Shown here one piece after another: positions 6,559 through 12,963 of a DNA stretch of 18,897 bases (its first letter is position 1; each line of letters starts with the position of its first letter). The stretch is from an uncultured Rikenella sp. (GTDB lineage Bacteria > Bacteroidota > Bacteroidia > Bacteroidales > Rikenellaceae), in assembly GCF_910577125.1 (NCBI RefSeq), contig NZ_CAJTMN010000037.1:1-18897 (forward strand), read 5' to 3'. A program made the position numbers and the translations under genes. The notes below the pieces were generated by a model, which was not told where the DNA came from, made no database searches, and saw only the letters and a program-made list of their open reading frames with translations.

Positions 6559-7767
6559 ATGCGATTGACGACGGAAGAGCTGAATATGGAGATCGAGCGG
6601 GATCGGCGAATGTTGCGAGAACTTCCTTTCCGGCTGCGCGATCTGTCGGGTATGGTGCGTGGTTGTTGGATCGTCGCAGCGGAACGGCAGCGCGGTAAGA
6701 GCTGTGTGCTGGCGCAGCTTCTCTACCTGCGGACCGAGCAGCGCACGACCCGGCGCTTGTACGGCGTGGTGCCGCTCGTGCTGTGTTTGCGCAACGAAAG
6801 TTACTACGGCATGACGGGGCGCGAGCTCTGGGAGGCACTGTCGCCGCTCCTGCCCGATGATAAGGCACTGGTCTGCCTGGACGATCTCGATCTGCTTGAC
6901 GGGTGGCTCTTTCTGTTGGAGCGTCTGACAGCCCGGGGCGTCGAGGTGCTCGCCACGATGTCGCCCCGGGCGGCAGAGCGACTTGCGGAACACCCTGCGC
7001 TGAAAGAGGCGTTCGGCATTCGGTCGTTCGACGACTTGTCGATGGACGATTTCATGCGTATATCGAAACTCAACTGCTGCGACGCCTTGAATCTGCTCAG
7101 GCGATGGGGATGCTATCCCGGCGTGCTGTCCGCTCCGGACCGTCGCGAAGAGAGGCTGCAACAGCTCTTCCGCACATTGCTCTACGAAGAGTTGCTGCCC
7201 GCCTATAAGATCCGCAACGAGGCGGCCATCCGACATCTGCTGCATCTGCTGGCGGAGCATCTCGGCGAGGAGCTATCCTATAACGGGCTGTGCCGCATGT
7301 TGCAGGCGGAAGGCCTAAAGGTCGGCGTGACGACCGTCGCGGAGTATGTCGCCATTCTGAAAGAGGCACGGCTCGTCCGTTCGGTAACGAGTCTGTCGGA
7401 ACGGACGAGTCGTCTGCCTAAGCAACGCTACTGGTTCTGCGATAATGGTCTGCTGTCGCTCTTCGTACCTGCGACGCGCTTGCACGAACAGTTGCTGCGC
7501 AACAGGATGGCCGATTCCGTGCTGTGGAAATACTGCCATTCTGCGGTCTATTGCGTTTCGCTGCGGAACGCTTCGATCGATTTCTATATTCCTGAACAGG
7601 CGTGCTCGATCGTGCTATGCCCGACCGACGAAACGGTATGCAATGCCATACGCGACCTGCAACGCTTCGATCGCAAATATCCCACCGCACACAAATACAT
7701 CTACACGGCCGGTAAGATCGTCTCGGCACTGCCCTCCGGGATTCATAACTACTTTTTTCTCGAGTAG
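6559..7767 (+). CDS. AAA_14/DUF4143-type ATPase with degenerate motifs
   Basis: 402 aa from ATG 6559, chosen because a -7 promoter box lies at 6536-6543; an upstream ATG at 6484 would add 25 residues. The nucleotide-binding loop AERQRGKS (41-48) keeps GK[ST] but has Ala for the first Gly. The family normally reads GxRQVGKT. Walker B is ALVCLDDLD (103-111). Residues about 235-275 look like the winged helix after the ATPase core. The C-terminus corresponds to the DUF4143 nuclease-like fold, where the usual E-[VI]-D-F motif is S-I-D-F (339-342), so the nuclease site looks incomplete. Family members are widespread in Bacteroidetes and archaea with poorly known function. It is a lone gene with its own promoter; ATP binding is plausible, nuclease activity doubtful. 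Confidence 0.8.
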   Translation: MRLTTEELNMEIERDRRMLRELPFRLRDLSGMVRGCWIVAAERQRGKSCVLAQLLYLRTEQRTTRRLYGVVPLVLCLRNESYYGMTGRELWEALSPLLPDDKALVCLDDLDLLDGWLFLLERLTARGVEVLATMSPRAAERLAEHPALKEAFGIRSFDDLSMDDFMRISKLNCCDALNLLRRWGCYPGVLSAPDRREERLQQLFRTLLYEELLPAYKIRNEAAIRHLLHLLAEHLGEELSYNGLCRMLQAEGLKVGVTTVAEYVAILKEARLVRSVTSLSERTSRLPKQRYWFCDNGLLSLFVPATRLHEQLLRNRMADSVLWKYCHSAVYCVSLRNASIDFYIPEQACSIVLCPTDETVCNAIRDLQRFDRKYPTAHKYIYTAGKIVSALPSGIHNYFFLE

Positions 7768-8196
7768 TCGGCGTGGTTGAAGGATTAACTCCTTGCGGAC
7801 AGTTAAGCGTGTTAAGCATTTTTCGCCGACTTTTTTTGATTAACCAATCTTCCTGCTTTCTGAAAAACGGTTTTCTCCGAAAATACTTAACTTGATTAAC
7901 TCTCATTCTCTTTTGAACAACATGCCGAAAAACGTATAAACATCACGCACGAATAGTATGCGGAATCGTATCCGATTGTTATTTAGGTCATTGCCGGATG
8001 TGCCATCGCGATCCATATCATCAATTGCGAATTACACGGTGCTATCGTCTCCGAGGCGGAGATCATACGGACTGGAGCTGGCTGGAGCACGATGGGTACA
8101 CCCTTGCCCGAAACGTGGGGGCAAGACTGTTGAAAGAGCCTACTGGCAGAGCGCATCGAGCGTCCTGTCGGACATCCGAATGCGGTAAATATTTAG
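7768..8196. other. Non-coding or decayed stretch with a repeat element
   Basis: Contains the inverted TTAAC element at 7801-7901 and then sequence with only weak open frames. One frame (7998-8210, plus, 70 aa, with LRGGDHTDWSWLEHDGYTL) has protein-like character and could be a remnant of a gene. It overlaps the start of the next broken gene and has no recognisable homologue, so it is not called separately. Confidence 0.4.
7801..7901. repeat. 101-bp element with inverted TTAAC double half-sites, copy A
   Basis: The left end AGTTAAGCGTGTTAA (7801-7815) and right end TTAACTTGATTAACT (7887-7901) are inverted versions of one 15-bp pattern, AGTTA-N5-GTTAA. A second element with the same ends and nearly the same length lies at 10319-10422. 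The interior is not conserved between the two. Confidence 0.6.
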
Positions 8197-8482
8197 ATGA
8201 AAGACGATAGACGGGCGAAATACATTTGCCGCATGATGGCAGAAATCGAGGAACTCCGACGAAACAACTATGTGATGGAACTGGCCTATATCGGCGCGGA
8301 CGGCGAAACGAATTACGATCGGGGGAGGCAAGAAACATGAGAATGAGCCGTATCTGTTCGCCATCACGGAAGACAATCGAACGGTGATCTTTCCGGTAGC
8401 GCACATTATGTGCATAAGCGAGACTGAGGCACTGACGACTTTTTCTTTACCTGAAAATTCCGATAGCGAGCAATTTGCGTAG
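8197..8482 (+). pseudogene. Small unknown gene broken by a frameshift at a G5 run
   Basis: ATG 8197 opens a frame with MKDDRRAKYICRMMAEIEEL that stops at 8338-8340. Just before the stop, at GGGGG (8321-8325), a one-base shift restores a frame continuing with GKKHENEPYLFAITEDNRTV to a TAG at 8480-8482. With one G fewer the product would be about 94 aa. The continuous protein-like sequence on both sides of the run is the evidence for a single gene. It may be a true pseudogene, a slippage-controlled gene or a sequencing error. It lies upstream of a strong plus-strand terminator, which fits it as the last transcribed unit. Function unknown. Confidence 0.5.
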
Positions 8483-8603
8483 CGGTTCTTCGATGTGAAG
8501 AATCAGGGGGGGGATAGGAGTCAATCAAATTCTCTTGATTTTAGAAACTGGTTTGCACGAAAACCATTGTTCATATCATTATAGAGGCAAGCCGCGTTAC
8601 ATT

Positions 8604-8650
8604 AAATTGAGGGAGAAGATTACAATGATTTCTTCCCTCAATTTTTTTAT
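8604..8650 (+). terminator. Rho-independent terminator between convergent units
   Basis: Stem AAATTGAGGGA (8604-8614) with TCCCTCAATTT (8634-8644), extended by further partial pairing, is followed on the plus strand by a run of T. It ends transcription from the left. It also lies about 45 bp past the end of the minus-strand hipT gene and may work in both directions. Confidence 0.8.
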
Positions 8651-8690
8651 ATAATTATATAGTCCCAAACAGTGTATTACTTTGCGCTTT

Positions 8691-9701
8691 CTATTGCCCA
8701 ATCACCCCCTCTCTCCTCAACCGGCTCAACCGCTCTTGGTACGACCGCTTGTACCTCCGCTTGACTTTTTCGTCGAGAAAAGATCGGTCGGTCAAAGCAT
8801 AAACCTCCGGTTGCTCTTGCGAGAACATGTCGAGTATCTCCGTCATCTTCTTCGGCAATACGCCGATCCGTCGTCCGAAAGTCTCGAAATCGGCTCGGCA
8901 AGGATGCCCTGTGCGTGTATAGGTGTCTGAATACTCCGCCTCGGGAATCAGGCCGCCTTGCAGGGCGAAATCCTCGTCGGTGACATGAATCGAAGTGTTC
9001 AATAGATCGTATGCGGGTGCGAGCAGATAGTCCCCGCCGGGGGTCTGTTGCAACGAAAAGTTCTTCAGGTGTGCGTCGCCGTTGGCAAAGAGGTAGTTGA
9101 AGACGACGAGCGCGAAAAAGCGGCTCATCTGCACTTGCCAGGCCGGGACGTTCGCTTTCAGCAAAGCGGCGGCATCTTCGTAGCTGCCCGTATATTTGAA
9201 ATCCCGCCCGTGCGTCGCGCTTGTTTTGTACGCCAGCGACGAGAAATCCTCCTGTTTGATCTTGTTGCCCTCTGTATTGTAGTCGAAGCGTTTGGTAATA
9301 TAGGCCGGCTCGCCGTTCTTGAAAAAGATCAGACCGTTCTCTGCTGTTGGGGTTTTATAGACTTGCCGGGCGATCTGCATTGTCAGGTGCTCATTGGCGG
9401 GTATCTGATCGCGGAAGCGCAGGTGCTTGTAGGCGGGTGCGGGCTTGATGATGTAGCGTCCTTGTCCTCCGGCGGGAGTGAGCACGATCTTTCCGTCAGC
9501 AACGATTGCCGACAGTTTCTCTTGTACGCCTGACACGGAGAGCTGGTTGATATTCTCCGCCATATTTGCGCTGTCCGCATCGTAGTCGAAATCGAGCCTC
9601 GGGCTGACTCGCTTTCCGTCGAACAGCCGCCGCGTGCAGGACGGACAATACTTGTCGAATCCCTCGGCCAGATGACCGGGACAAACTGTCAGAATTTTCA
9701 T
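8691..9701 (-). CDS. hipT: HipT-like Ser/Thr kinase toxin (HipA C-terminal kinase)
   Basis: 336 aa from ATG 9701; a longer upstream frame is an artefact that reads through the preceding gene. The N-terminus has a zinc-ribbon-like CPGH...YCPSC (7-22). The Gly-rich loop region QLSVSGVQEKLS (53-64) carries two serines, S55 and S57, at the place where HipT has its two autophosphorylated serines. Further HipA-kinase features are IIKP (84-87, ATP-binding Lys), ANEH (102-105), catalytic loop NGDAHLKN (207-214, D209) and the metal-binding AYDLLNT (230-236, D232). The protein lacks the N-terminal HipN subdomain, which is a separate gene directly upstream. In characterised systems HipA and HipT phosphorylate aminoacyl-tRNA synthetases (GltX, TrpS) and halt translation; the target here is unknown. 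Last gene of the hip operon, joined by an ATGA overlap. Confidence 0.92.
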   Translation of the reverse strand: MKILTVCPGHLAEGFDKYCPSCTRRLFDGKRVSPRLDFDYDADSANMAENINQLSVSGVQEKLSAIVADGKIVLTPAGGQGRYIIKPAPAYKHLRFRDQIPANEHLTMQIARQVYKTPTAENGLIFFKNGEPAYITKRFDYNTEGNKIKQEDFSSLAYKTSATHGRDFKYTGSYEDAAALLKANVPAWQVQMSRFFALVVFNYLFANGDAHLKNFSLQQTPGGDYLLAPAYDLLNTSIHVTDEDFALQGGLIPEAEYSDTYTRTGHPCRADFETFGRRIGVLPKKMTEILDMFSQEQPEVYALTDRSFLDEKVKRRYKRSYQERLSRLRREGVIGQ

Positions 9702-10018
9702 AGTTTCTTTACCGTTATGGCACCGATGGTGTCGGTATGCGCCGTTGCCAATAATAGGCCGAACGCATCCTCCTCGTCGATTTTCAGTGTTCGGCACTGG
9801 CAGGCCTTGTTCGCTCCCTCGGCGAGCATATTGTAGAAAAATGGGAACAACGTTTTCGATGCGAACTCCTTTCTGCTTTTCGGGAACGAGAGCGAGATGG
9901 CCGTCTGACGCTCGTCTGCAAGAAACGCATCGTCGTACCGAAACCGATATGTCCCCTCGTCGGTCTCTGTCAGTACGCCGGCCAATACGCCGTCGCTGTA
10001 TATCTCCGCCTGTCTCAT
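9698..10018 (-). CDS. hipS: HipS-like protein (separate HipA N-terminal subdomain)
   Basis: A 106-aa protein equivalent to the HipN subdomain of HipA. The start, RQAEIYSDGVLAGVLTE, is the usual first beta hairpin. TAISLSFPKS (39-48) and TLFPFFYNMLAEG (56-68) are the conserved strand and helix of the family. In the tripartite HipBST system, this small protein is the direct inhibitor of the kinase while HipB represses and augments. By homology it is the likely antitoxin here. Both ends overlap neighbours by ATGA (start with hipB at 10015-10018, stop with hipT at 9698-9701), so the three are translationally coupled. Confidence 0.88.
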   Translation of the reverse strand: MRQAEIYSDGVLAGVLTETDEGTYRFRYDDAFLADERQTAISLSFPKSRKEFASKTLFPFFYNMLAEGANKACQCRTLKIDEEDAFGLLLATAHTDTIGAITVKKL

Positions 10019-10215
10019 TTAACAATCTCCTTTACTTTCAACGCCAGCTCCAGACCGAGCGTCGCGGCGATTTTCGAGAGCGTCGCGACGGAGGGATTTC
10101 CCTTGCCCGCCTCGATGGTCTTGATAATGCGCAGACTCAACCCCGTATAGTCGGCCAAATCCTGTTGGGTAAGCCCTAATAATGCGCGTCTCTCTTTGAT
10201 GATAGAATAATCCAT
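10015..10215 (-). CDS. hipB: HipB-like XRE-family DNA-binding protein
   Basis: 66 aa from ATG 10215 (MDYSIIKERRALLGLTQQDL). An upstream in-frame start at 10284 would fall above the promoter, so the shorter form is chosen. Almost the whole protein is a helix-turn-helix domain: LTQQDLADYTGLSLRIIKTIEAG (14-36) holds the recognition helix, and PSVATLSKIAATLGL (39-53) the last helices. The short C-terminal strand ELALKVKEI is typical of HipB. It probably binds the palindromes just upstream and represses its own operon. First gene of hipB-hipS-hipT. Confidence 0.9.
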   Translation of the reverse strand: MDYSIIKERRALLGLTQQDLADYTGLSLRIIKTIEAGKGNPSVATLSKIAATLGLELALKVKEIVK

Positions 10216-10242
10216 ACGTGCAAGATATTGCCTCTTTAGATG

Positions 10243-10273
10243 CAAATGTAGGGCGAATTCATTCAATTGCAAA
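10243..10273 (-). promoter_or_regulatory. hip operon promoter
   Basis: Read on the minus strand: TTTG (10273-10270), a 19-nt spacer, then TACATTTG (10250-10243). This is a full match to the Bacteroidetes -33/-7 consensus. It predicts a transcript starting around 10236 with a leader of about 20 nt before hipB ATG 10215. Confidence 0.8.
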
Positions 10274-10292
10274 TAAAAGTGCAATTAATTGC
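10265..10292. promoter_or_regulatory. Probable HipB operators overlapping the hip promoter
   Basis: A perfect inverted repeat AATTGCA-N8-TGCAATT (10265-10271 and 10280-10286) covers the -33 element. It overlaps a second perfect palindrome, GCAATTAATTGC (10281-10292). Both share the GCAATT half-site. Position and symmetry fit autorepression by the HTH protein encoded immediately downstream; the binder is inferred. Confidence 0.7.
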
Positions 10293-10318
10293 CCCTTTTC
10301 TTTATTCTGGAAGCCCGT

Positions 10319-10422
10319 AGTTAACCAAGTTAATCGTTTGGGACAAAAACAAGTTTTTGCAGAGCAGTACGCTTAATATTGAGCATATAGATTCCTGCTT
10401 AAAATGTTTAACTCTACTAACT
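10319..10422. repeat. 104-bp element with inverted TTAAC double half-sites, copy B
   Basis: The left end AGTTAACCAAGTTAA (10319-10333) is the reverse complement, with one mismatch, of the right end of copy A. The right end is TTAACTCTACTAACT (10408-10422). Spacing and orientation match copy A at 7801-7901. The interior differs. Confidence 0.6.
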
Positions 10423-10447
10423 ATCAGCGAGATAATTTGAGAGTGGT

Positions 10448-10478
10448 TTTGAAGAGTCGATAATTTTCATTACCTTTA
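10448..10478 (+). promoter_or_regulatory. Probable promoter of the small gene at 10484
   Basis: TTTG (10448-10451), a 19-nt spacer and TACCTTTA (10471-10478; one mismatch to TAnnTTTG). The ATG follows only 5 bp after the -7 box, so the transcript would be leaderless or nearly so. Confidence 0.5.
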
Positions 10479-10483
10479 TAGTG

Positions 10484-10741
10484 ATGAAAACACTGCGTCG
10501 GGCGCCTCGGGAACGGCGAGACATCGGCGAATGCGTATTCATCAGTCCCCGCAAGGATGATGAGCCGAGGAGGTCATCGCGGCATGACAATAAGTTGTCG
10601 GGAAGAGTATTTGCAGCACTTCGCAACTATACGGCATTCGATGGGGATCACCGTTTGCGGTATGAAAACATTAGAGATGTCCTCATGCCTCTTACAAGAC
10701 AAACAGAGTTAGACGAACATCTGATTTATTTAAAAAAATAA
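10484..10741 (+). CDS. Small protein of unknown function
   Basis: 85 aa from ATG 10484; a GTG one codon earlier is possible. The N-terminal half is basic (TLRRAPRERRDI, then PRKDDEPRRSSRHD) and the C-terminal half more ordinary, ending LTRQTELDEHLIYLKK. No domain, membrane segment or signal is seen. A promoter match immediately upstream is the main support. The frame also has an open antisense frame over its first half, so this call is tentative. It sits at the right edge of the lower-GC accessory part, just before the chromosomal efflux locus. Confidence 0.4.
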   Translation: MKTLRRAPRERRDIGECVFISPRKDDEPRRSSRHDNKLSGRVFAALRNYTAFDGDHRLRYENIRDVLMPLTRQTELDEHLIYLKK

Positions 10742-10761
10742 CACTTTAGTTTAATCAGCGA

Positions 10762-10804
10762 ACGCCAGTCGCCACTTGGCGTGTTTTACAAAATGTTTTA
10801 CAAA
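10762..10804 (+). terminator. Weak hairpin plus 12-bp-period direct repeat
   Basis: ACGCCA (10762-10767) pairs with TGGCGT (10777-10782) and is followed by two direct copies of TGTTTTACAAA (10782-10792 and 10794-10804). It may end the small upstream gene. The tandem TTTTACAAA copies could instead be a protein-binding site. Confidence 0.4.
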
Positions 10805-10889
10805 TACTGAAAATTCGACAGCGACAGACTGCTAACTATCTCGGAATTAGGTCTCAGAACTCGCGACCTCAAGGCCCCCTCCGCCAACG

Positions 10890-11729
10890 TTATCCGCCCG
10901 ACGCGCGTATCGAAGCCCGATAGGCCGAGGGCGACATGCCCGCGTACAATTTGAAGTAGCGACCGAAAAGAGACTGGCTCGGAAAGTCCAGTGACGAGGC
11001 GATCTCCTTGATACTCGCCTGCGGATCGGCGAGCCGGCTCTTGGCCTCGGCGATGACGAACAGCGAGATCCACTCCACCGGCGTCTTGCCGGATCGCTCC
11101 CGGATCAGCGTGGCGAAGTAGCGCGGCGAAAGGCACAGCTCCCGGGCATAGAACTCCACGCTGCGCCGGGTGCGGAAATGGTGGTGCAGGGTCGAGAGGA
11201 ACTGCCAGAATATCTTGTCCTTGCGCGTCATCTTCTCCCGGCCGACCGGGTGGTTCGCCAGGTAGGCGTCCAGCACCTCGAAGCAGAAAGCACGGACGAG
11301 CGAGGCGATGACCTGGCGGCCGATGGCCGATGCGCCCGCCTGCCGCCGCCGGGTGAACCCGATCAGCTCCTCGATGCGGCGGTATTGCTCGTCCGTCAGG
11401 CGGACGACCGGATTGAAACGGATGTAGACGAGGCTCTGCGTGTCGGAGACGTTTTCCAGCGAAGAGAGCGAGAAGTCGAAACCGGCCGCACCCACGATCG
11501 CCTCCAGGTCGTCGCTGTAGCGGACGACGACGGTCTGCGAGAAGGCCGGATAGATGTAGAGGTCGCCCGCGCACAGGGAGAACTCCTTGTCGTCCATGCC
11601 GAGCGTGATCCGACCCCGGCGGCACAGCAGGAAGCCGTTCTTCTCCAGATGCACCACCCGGCTGTACCGCCCGATGCTCTCGGCGTCGATCTCGCCCAAC
11701 GCCAGTCCGCAGTTCTCTGTCCGGTTCAT
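10890..11729 (-). CDS. AraC-family regulator, divergent from the efflux genes
   Basis: 279 aa from ATG 11729. A longer frame from 11816 is rejected because a consensus -7 box (11744-11751) lies inside it. The N-terminal part (about 10-110) is a cupin-like sensing domain (HLEKNGFLLCRRGRITLGM, then DLYIYPAF). The last 100 residues carry two HTH units: SVEFYARELCLSPRYFATLIRER and IKEIASSLDFPSQSLFGRYFK, ending with the AraC signature GMSPSAYR. The gene is transcribed away from the adaptor gene across a shared 166-bp region, the usual layout for a regulator of an inducible RND pump. The inducer is unknown. Confidence 0.9.
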   Translation of the reverse strand: MNRTENCGLALGEIDAESIGRYSRVVHLEKNGFLLCRRGRITLGMDDKEFSLCAGDLYIYPAFSQTVVVRYSDDLEAIVGAAGFDFSLSSLENVSDTQSLVYIRFNPVVRLTDEQYRRIEELIGFTRRRQAGASAIGRQVIASLVRAFCFEVLDAYLANHPVGREKMTRKDKIFWQFLSTLHHHFRTRRSVEFYARELCLSPRYFATLIRERSGKTPVEWISLFVIAEAKSRLADPQASIKEIASSLDFPSQSLFGRYFKLYAGMSPSAYRASIRASGG

Positions 11730-11743
11730 GTCGCTCGTTTTCG

Positions 11744-11751
11744 CAAAGGTA
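11744..11751 (-). promoter_or_regulatory. -7 box of the AraC regulator gene
   Basis: TACCTTTG on the minus strand, 14 bp upstream of ATG 11729. It fits TAnnTTTG exactly and fixes the downstream ATG as the start. No clear TTTG at the -33 position. Confidence 0.6.
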
Positions 11752-11835
11752 TGAAAATCCGACGGAAAGGAGATAATCTGTCCTTTTTCGTTCCGTAAAT
11801 CGAACGAATCGAACAATAGAACCGCGCAATCGCTA

Positions 11836-11866
11836 TTTGCGGATCGATCCTAATCCGGTATTTTTG
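11836..11866 (+). promoter_or_regulatory. Promoter of the RND efflux operon
   Basis: TTTG (11836-11839), a 19-nt spacer and TATTTTTG (11859-11866): full consensus. The adaptor ATG follows 29 bp later. The divergent AraC promoter is about 85 bp away, so one bound regulator could affect both. Confidence 0.75.
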
Positions 11867-11895
11867 TCTTTGAGTAACCTCAAATATCCTGCTCT

Positions 11896-12963
11896 ATGAT
11901 GAATCCCCAGTGGAGGAGGGCCGCTGCGGCGACGGCGGCGCTGCTGCTGGCCGGCTGCGGTGCGCAGCCGCAGACGAAGCCGGCGCCCTCCGTGCGCATC
12001 GATACCGTGGAAACGGCCGGCGCTTACGAGATCCTCGAATTTCCCGGCCGCGTGAAGGCGGCCGAGGAGGTGAACCTCGCATTCAAAGTCTCCGGAACGC
12101 TCCAGCGCATCCATGCCTCCGACGGCGCTTTCGTCCGCCGGGGCGAGCTCGTCGCCGAGATGGATCCGCGCGATTACGAACTCCAGCTGCAAGCCGTCGA
12201 AGGGGAGTATCGACGGATTCGAGCCGAGGCCGAACGCATCATCGCCCTCTACGACCAGCATGTCGCCACGGCCGATGCCTACGACAAGGCCCGGTACGGA
12301 CTCCAGCAGATCACGGCGAAGTACGAGAACGCCCGCAACCAGCTGGCCGACACGAAGTTGTATGCCCCGTTCGACGGGTATGTCAAACACCGCCGGTTCG
12401 ATCCGCCGACCGTCGTGGCGGCCGGCATGCCCGTCGTGACCTTCCTGTCCGACAAGCATCCCGAGATCGAGATCTTCGTCCCGGCGTCGACCTATGTTCG
12501 CCGCGGAGAGATCGTCTCGTTCGCCGCAGCGTTCGATTTCCTGCGCGATCGGAAGATTCCGCTCCGCCTGCTCCACATCGGGCCGGAGGCGAATGCCAAC
12601 CAGCTCTATGCCGTTCGGCTGGCGTTGCCGGCGGAGGGGACGGGTGCCGTCACGCCCGGCATGAACGCGGCGGTCGAGGTCGTCGTGCGGCACGAAACGG
12701 AGCAGACGCCGTCGAGGATTCCGGCATCGGCCCTCTTCCGACACGATGATGCGAGCTGCGTCTGGATCTGCCGGGAGGACGGAACGGTCGTGCGCCGCCG
12801 GGTCGAAGTGGCGCAGCTCCACACGGACGGGACGGCGACGATCGTGCGGGGGCTGGCGTCGGGCGAACGGATCGTCACGACCGGGGTGCACCACCTGACG
12901 GAGGGCGAGCGGGTCGATCCGCTGCCCGAGCCGTCGAAAACCAATGCGGGAGGGCTGTTATGA
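11896..12963 (+). CDS. RND efflux periplasmic adaptor lipoprotein (HlyD/AcrA family)
   Basis: A 355-aa membrane-fusion protein. The first 21 residues form a lipoprotein signal peptide with lipobox LLAGC (Cys21), so the protein is anchored in a membrane facing the periplasm. VETAGAYEILEFPGRVKAAEEVNLAFKVSG begins near residue 38 (key residues F53, G55, V57, A60, F66) and is the barrel-sandwich entry strand. A short helical hairpin (about 98-150) is flanked by the lipoyl halves (KLYAPFDGYV near 152-161). GMNAAVEV and the ASGERIVTTGVHHLTEGERV end are typical beta-barrel and membrane-proximal elements. It links an inner-membrane RND pump to an outer-membrane channel. Its stop overlaps the pump start by ATGA, showing tight coupling. 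Confidence 0.93.
   Translation: MMNPQWRRAAAATAALLLAGCGAQPQTKPAPSVRIDTVETAGAYEILEFPGRVKAAEEVNLAFKVSGTLQRIHASDGAFVRRGELVAEMDPRDYELQLQAVEGEYRRIRAEAERIIALYDQHVATADAYDKARYGLQQITAKYENARNQLADTKLYAPFDGYVKHRRFDPPTVVAAGMPVVTFLSDKHPEIEIFVPASTYVRRGEIVSFAAAFDFLRDRKIPLRLLHIGPEANANQLYAVRLALPAEGTGAVTPGMNAAVEVVVRHETEQTPSRIPASALFRHDDASCVWICREDGTVVRRRVEVAQLHTDGTATIVRGLASGERIVTTGVHHLTEGERVDPLPEPSKTNAGGLL

Noticed and set aside
9702..10025. Extended 444-codon hipT frame reading through the hipS region
   Set aside because: The extension is an out-of-frame shadow of hipS; the kinase starts with the zinc-ribbon segment at 9701, with an ATGA overlap.
11178..11798. 206-codon plus-strand frame opposite the AraC gene
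   Set aside because: Antisense shadow; the minus strand has clear AraC helix-turn-helix motifs.
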